Assembly (NCBI GenBank): GCA_017307375.1
Contig: JAFKFH010000014.1
Span: 173,867 to 237,866 of the forward strand
Direction of reading: 5' to 3'
Source: Alphaproteobacteria bacterium
GTDB lineage: Bacteria; Pseudomonadota; Alphaproteobacteria; Ferrovibrionales; Ferrovibrionaceae
Length of the DNA stretch: 64,000 nucleotides
This document shows, piece by piece, positions 60,936 to 64,000 of the stretch. The notes beneath the pieces were generated by a model. It saw only the letters and a program-made list of their open reading frames with translations. It was not told the DNA's origin and made no database searches. Each line of letters opens with the position of its first letter. Positions within the stretch are counted from its first letter, which is position 1. A program made the translations under genes and the position numbers.

Positions 60936-61946
60936 ATGGGCACCAAGCACCCGAAATACAAAGTGGCGGTCGTACAGGCCGCGCCGGTCTGGCTCGATCT
61001 CGACGGCACGGTCGACAAGACCATCGCGCTGATCGAGGAAGCGGCCGCCAACGGCGCACGGCTGATCGGCTTTCCGGAAACCTTCATCCCGGGCTATCCC
61101 TGGCATATCTGGCTCGACGCACCGGCCTGGGCGATCGGGCGCGGCTTCGTCGGGCGCTATTTCGACAATTCGCTGGCCTATGACAGCCCGCAGGCCGAGC
61201 GCCTGCGCGCCGCGGTGGCCAAGGCCGGCATCACCGCCGTACTCGGCCTGTCCGAACGCGCCGGCGGCAGCCTCTATATCGCCCAGTGGCTGATCGGGCC
61301 GGCCGGCGAGACCATCGCCCGGCGCCGCAAGCTGCGCCCGACGCACGCCGAGCGCACGGTATTCGGCGAGGGCGACGGCAGCGATCTCGCGGTGCATGAC
61401 CGGCCCGATATCGGCCGTCTCGGCGCACTCTGCTGCTGGGAACACCTGCAGCCGCTGTCCAAGTACGCGATGTATGCGCAGGACGAACAGGTCCATGTCG
61501 CAGCCTGGCCGAGCTTCTCGCTCTACGATCCGTTCGCGGTGGCGCTGGGGGCCGAAGTCAACAACGCCGCCTCGCGCGTCTATGCGGTCGAGGGCTCGTG
61601 CTTCGTGCTGGCGCCCTGCGCCACCGTCTCGCCGGCGATGATCGACGAATTGTGCGACAGCCCGGCCAAGCACCAGTTCCTGCATGCCGGGGGTGGCCAT
61701 GCGATGATTTTCGGGCCCGACGGCGCCGCGCTGGCCGAGAAGCTGCCGGAAACCCAGGAGGGGCTGATCTACGCGGAAATCGACCTCGCGGCGATCGGGG
61801 TCGCCAAGAATGCGGCGGATCCGGCCGGGCATTATTCGCGACCGGACGTGACGCGGCTGTTGTTCAACAACCGCCCCGCCCGGCGGGTCGAGCATTTCGC
61901 CTTGCCGATCGACGAGGTCGAGCAGAAGGCGGAGGCGGCGGAATAG
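60936..61946 (+). CDS. Nitrilase
   Basis: This 336-residue carbon-nitrogen hydrolase converts nitriles to carboxylic acids and ammonia. The catalytic triad Glu48 (FPETFIPGYPWHIW), Lys132 (RRKLRPTHAE) and Cys167 (GALCCWEHLQP) matches true nitrilases rather than cyanide hydratases or amidases. The WEHLQPL motif after the Cys is typical of aliphatic/aryl nitrilases. ATG 60936 has an AGGAGG site six bases upstream. The specific substrate is unknown. A hairpin terminator follows at 62011-62038. Confidence 0.93.
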   Translation: MGTKHPKYKVAVVQAAPVWLDLDGTVDKTIALIEEAAANGARLIGFPETFIPGYPWHIWLDAPAWAIGRGFVGRYFDNSLAYDSPQAERLRAAVAKAGITAVLGLSERAGGSLYIAQWLIGPAGETIARRRKLRPTHAERTVFGEGDGSDLAVHDRPDIGRLGALCCWEHLQPLSKYAMYAQDEQVHVAAWPSFSLYDPFAVALGAEVNNAASRVYAVEGSCFVLAPCATVSPAMIDELCDSPAKHQFLHAGGGHAMIFGPDGAALAEKLPETQEGLIYAEIDLAAIGVAKNAADPAGHYSRPDVTRLLFNNRPARRVEHFALPIDEVEQKAEAAE

Positions 61947-62010
61947 CGATTGCGCCGCCGCCGCCCGGCGGCAACACTGGCGGCATGAAGAAGATCTCGT
62001 TCCTGCGACG

Positions 62011-62038
62011 CTGACCGGCCCTGCCGGTCAGCCTTTTC
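62011..62038 (+). terminator. Terminator after the nitrilase gene
   Basis: TGACCGG (62011-62017) and CCGGTCA (62023-62029) form a perfect 7-bp stem with a 5-base loop, followed by GCCTTTTC. It is 65 bases after the nitrilase stop and 32 bases before the next gene. Confidence 0.65.
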
Positions 62039-62069
62039 TGGAATACCCCCGGGAACGAGAGAGCCCCTG

Positions 62070-62888
62070 ATGCCGCATGCCCTGACGCGCGCCCAGATCG
62101 CGCAATTCGTCGCCGACGGCTACGTCCGCGTCGACAATGCCTTTGCCCCTACCCTCGCCGCCGAGGCTCGCCGGATCCTGTGGCGCGACAGCGGTTGCGA
62201 TCCCTATCGGCCGGCAAGTTGGACCCGGCCCGTCGTCCGCCTCGGCCATTACAGCGACGGGCCGTTCGTCGCTGCCGCCGACACCCCGGTGCTGCGCGAT
62301 GCCTTCGACCAGCTGGTCGGCCCCGGCCGATGGCTGCCCTGCCGGGCGATGGGCAGCTTCCCCGTCCGCTTTCCCTCGCCACAGGATCCCGGCGACAGCG
62401 GCTGGCACATCGATGTCAGCTTCGGGCTGGAAGCACCCGATTTCCTCGACTGGCGCGCCAACGTCCTGTCCCGCGGCCGGGCGCTGCTGATGCTGTTCCT
62501 GTTCTCCGACGTCGGGTCGGACGACGCACCGCCCCGCATCCGCGTCGGCTCGCATCGCGCCATCGCCCGGCGCCTCGCCCCCGCCGGCGAAGCCGGGCTC
62601 ACCTTGCGGGAACTCGCGGCCGACGGATTCCGGGAAACCATACATTGTCCGGAAACGGCGGCGACGGGGCCGGACGGGACCGTCTATCTCTGCCACCCGT
62701 TCCTGGTCCACGCCGCCCAGGCCCATCGCGGCAGCCGGCCGCGCTTCCTGGCGCAACCGCCATTGCTGCCCCGGATACCGCTCGATCCGTTCGGGCCGGG
62801 ACCGCTATGGCCCGTCGAACAGGCGATTGCCGAGTCCTTGGCAGGAGACGCGATGCCGCATCGACGCCCGTCGCCTTACGGCATATGA
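62070..62888 (+). CDS. Phytanoyl-CoA dioxygenase-like Fe(II)/2-oxoglutarate enzyme
   Basis: This 272-residue protein is of the PhyH superfamily. It has the iron ligands H113-x-D115 (GWHIDVSF) and H214 (PFLVHAAQAH), with an Arg (R223 or R225) for 2-oxoglutarate nearby. The N-terminal part has LTRAQIAQFVADGYVRVDNAF. The substrate cannot be read. It follows the nitrilase terminator and probably has its own promoter. Confidence 0.82.
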   Translation: MPHALTRAQIAQFVADGYVRVDNAFAPTLAAEARRILWRDSGCDPYRPASWTRPVVRLGHYSDGPFVAAADTPVLRDAFDQLVGPGRWLPCRAMGSFPVRFPSPQDPGDSGWHIDVSFGLEAPDFLDWRANVLSRGRALLMLFLFSDVGSDDAPPRIRVGSHRAIARRLAPAGEAGLTLRELAADGFRETIHCPETAATGPDGTVYLCHPFLVHAAQAHRGSRPRFLAQPPLLPRIPLDPFGPGPLWPVEQAIAESLAGDAMPHRRPSPYGI

Positions 62889-62933
62889 ATACCCGACCAA
62901 GCCAGGCCGGCAGGCCAAGCCAGGGGACTACTC

Positions 62934-63461
62934 ATGATCGACCCGCTACCGCGATACGACGCTGTCGCCATCACCCTGCATTGGGCGGTCGCGCTCCTGA
63001 TCCTGGCGGCGTTCGGCCTCGGCCTGACCGTCGACGATTTTCCGTCAGGCTGGAAAAGTGCGGTCATCAACCTGCATGCGCTGATCGGACTGGCCGTGCT
63101 TGTCCTGAGCCTGGCGCGGCTGGCCTGGCGGCTGGGGCACCGGCCGCCACCCTATCAGCCGCCGCTGGCGCCGCTGGCCGCCCGGCTGGCGCATCTGGGC
63201 CACCTGCTGCTCTACGTGCTGATGATCGCGGTGCCGGCGATCGGGGTGCCGACCTTGCTGTTTCGCGGGCTCGGCCTCGATTTCGGCCTGTTCCAGCTCG
63301 CCTCGCCGCTGGCCCGCAATCGCGAGATCTATCGCCCGCTGACCGAAATCCACGAACTGGGCAGCTATCTGATGATCGCACTGGCCGCGGGTCATGCCGC
63401 CGTGGCGGTCTTCCACCAGATGGTCGCCCGCGATCAGCTGATGCGGCGCATGCTGCCGTGA
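62934..63461 (+). CDS. Cytochrome b561
   Basis: This 175-residue inner-membrane dihaem cytochrome has four transmembrane segments with haem-ligand His residues in the first two (H16 in ITLHWAVAL; H48 in INLHALIGL) and in the last ones (LGHLLLYVL; AAGHAAVAVFH). The bacterial family moves electrons between quinone and periplasmic partners. The start ATG 62934 gives the normal N-terminal RYDAVAITLHW. Confidence 0.9.
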   Translation: MIDPLPRYDAVAITLHWAVALLILAAFGLGLTVDDFPSGWKSAVINLHALIGLAVLVLSLARLAWRLGHRPPPYQPPLAPLAARLAHLGHLLLYVLMIAVPAIGVPTLLFRGLGLDFGLFQLASPLARNREIYRPLTEIHELGSYLMIALAAGHAAVAVFHQMVARDQLMRRMLP

Positions 63462-63562
63462 GCGGACGATTGTAATTTTGCTGTGACCGTGGACCCTTGC
63501 GCGGCGACCTGCGTTTCGAGCTTGAAACCGGCCGTCCTGCCGGATGCCGATCAGGAAGTGCC

Positions 63563-63763
63563 ATGAGTCCCAGGATCATCTATCAGCCGCAGGGCGAAGA
63601 CGGCGAGGAAGTCGCCGCCGAAGCGGTGCGCGAGGCCCTGCAGCACTGCTTCGAACCGGTGATCGATCAGGTCCTGCCCGACGACATGCTGCGCATCCTG
63701 GTCCGGGCAGTGCCCCCGCAATCGGCCGGCAGACAATCCCGACCGGCCGATTGCGGGACCTGA
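63563..63763 (+). CDS. Short hypothetical protein, weak NepR resemblance
   Basis: This 66-residue protein begins MSPRIIYQPQGEDGEEVAAEAVREAL and has FEPVIDQVLPDDMLRILVRAV. The order of a helix, a Pro-Asp turn and a Leu-rich helix recalls the NepR anti-sigma family of alphaproteobacteria, but the match is weak and no sigma-ECF15 or PhyR gene is in view. ATG 63563 has an AGGAAG site. Confidence 0.5.
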   Translation: MSPRIIYQPQGEDGEEVAAEAVREALQHCFEPVIDQVLPDDMLRILVRAVPPQSAGRQSRPADCGT

Positions 63764-63766
63764 TGC

Positions 63767-64000
63767 TCAGCCGGCGCGGACCTGGCGGAGAAAGCGGTCG
63801 ACCTCGCCGCGCAGCTTCTCGGCCAGGGTCGACAGTTCGCCCGAGGCCGCCGCCACCTGGTCGGCGGCATGGCCGGCATCGTCGGCCGCCTGCTTGACCG
63901 CCGACACGCTCGCCGACGCTTCCTGGGTGCCGGCCGAGGCCTGCTCGACATTGCGGGCGATTTCCTGCGTCGCCGCACCCTGCTCCTCCACCGCCGAGGC
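63767..64000 (-). CDS. Methyl-accepting chemotaxis protein, 3' end (5' end outside window)
   Basis: The frame is open to the window end and ends at 63767. It encodes the last helix of the cytoplasmic signalling domain: SAVEEQGAATQEIARNVEQAS, a pattern of MCP C-terminal regions with the conserved EEQ-AATQEI, then AASGELSTLAEKLRGEVDRFL and a short end. No CheR-binding pentapeptide (NWETF-like) is present at the tail. Only the C-terminal part is seen. Confidence 0.88.
   Translation of the reverse strand, partial: ASAVEEQGAATQEIARNVEQASAGTQEASASVSAVKQAADDAGHAADQVAAASGELSTLAEKLRGEVDRFLRQVRAG

Noticed and set aside
59805..61895. A long leftward open frame running through the AraC gene and opposite the nitrilase
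   Set aside because: Only the AraC part (to 60785) is protein-like; the extension is antisense to the nitrilase and shows no motif.
61985..62014. A nine-codon frame MKKISFLRR before the terminator hairpin
   Set aside because: It is too short to judge and overlaps the terminator stem; no ribosome site stands out.
1..64000. CRISPR arrays, rRNA genes and insertion sequences
   Set aside because: I saw no regularly spaced repeats, no rRNA sequence and no transposase; the only mobile element found is the prophage.

Overview
The window is high-GC chromosomal DNA of an alphaproteobacterium. The conserved run of thrS, infC, rpmI, rplT, pheS, pheT and lepA, and a DUF6456-type gene in the prophage, point that way. 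The Rhodospirillales are my best guess at order level, and this is inference only. About 40.5 kb of the 64 kb is a complete-looking lambda-like siphophage prophage.

Host left flank (1-14569): the 3' part of thrS, then infC, an antisense DUF2267 gene, rpmI, rplT and pheST (translation factors). These are followed by a carbamoyltransferase, an amidohydrolase with altered active-site residues, an NTF2-like protein, a GT2 glycosyltransferase, an acyltransferase, a PaaI-type thioesterase, lepA, a small membrane protein and tRNA-Ser(GGA).

Prophage (attL 14556-14569 to attR 55088-55101): it is integrated in the 3' end of tRNA-Ser, and a 14-bp core repeat restores the tRNA. Read leftward from the middle are the packaging, head, tail and lysis genes: HNH, TerS, TerL, portal, protease, capsid, connectors, tail tube, tail chaperone with a canonical -1 frameshift, a 1817-residue tape measure, tail tip and fibre proteins, holin, GH24 endolysin and overlapping Rz/Rz1. 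A glycosyltransferase-fold gene sits inside the head module. An EamA transporter lies between attL and the lysis genes, flanked by 17-bp direct repeats. The replication block (DUF1376 O-like protein plus DnaB) carries an iteron cluster inside the O-like gene beside an AT-rich tract, as in lambda ori. The immunity region has two small HTH proteins, a Rha/KilAC antirepressor-like protein and a repressor with an S24 fold whose catalytic serine position is Arg. Palindromic operators (core CGCATATGCG) flank the repressor on both sides. Rightward genes run from an unrecognised 680-residue protein through five small overlapping genes to an excisionase-like gene, which converges on the integrase.

Host right flank (55102-64000): a PUA-like/HNH nuclease gene abuts attR. 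It is followed by a secreted beta-rich protein, a ribbon-helix-helix regulator with repeated upstream sites, an XRE regulator in AT-rich DNA, an ABC substrate-binding protein, an AraC regulator divergent from a nitrilase, a phytanoyl-CoA dioxygenase-like protein, cytochrome b561, a short hypothetical protein and the 3' end of a chemotaxis receptor gene.

Coordinates were read by eye from the numbered sequence. Family names come from recognising motifs, not from searches.
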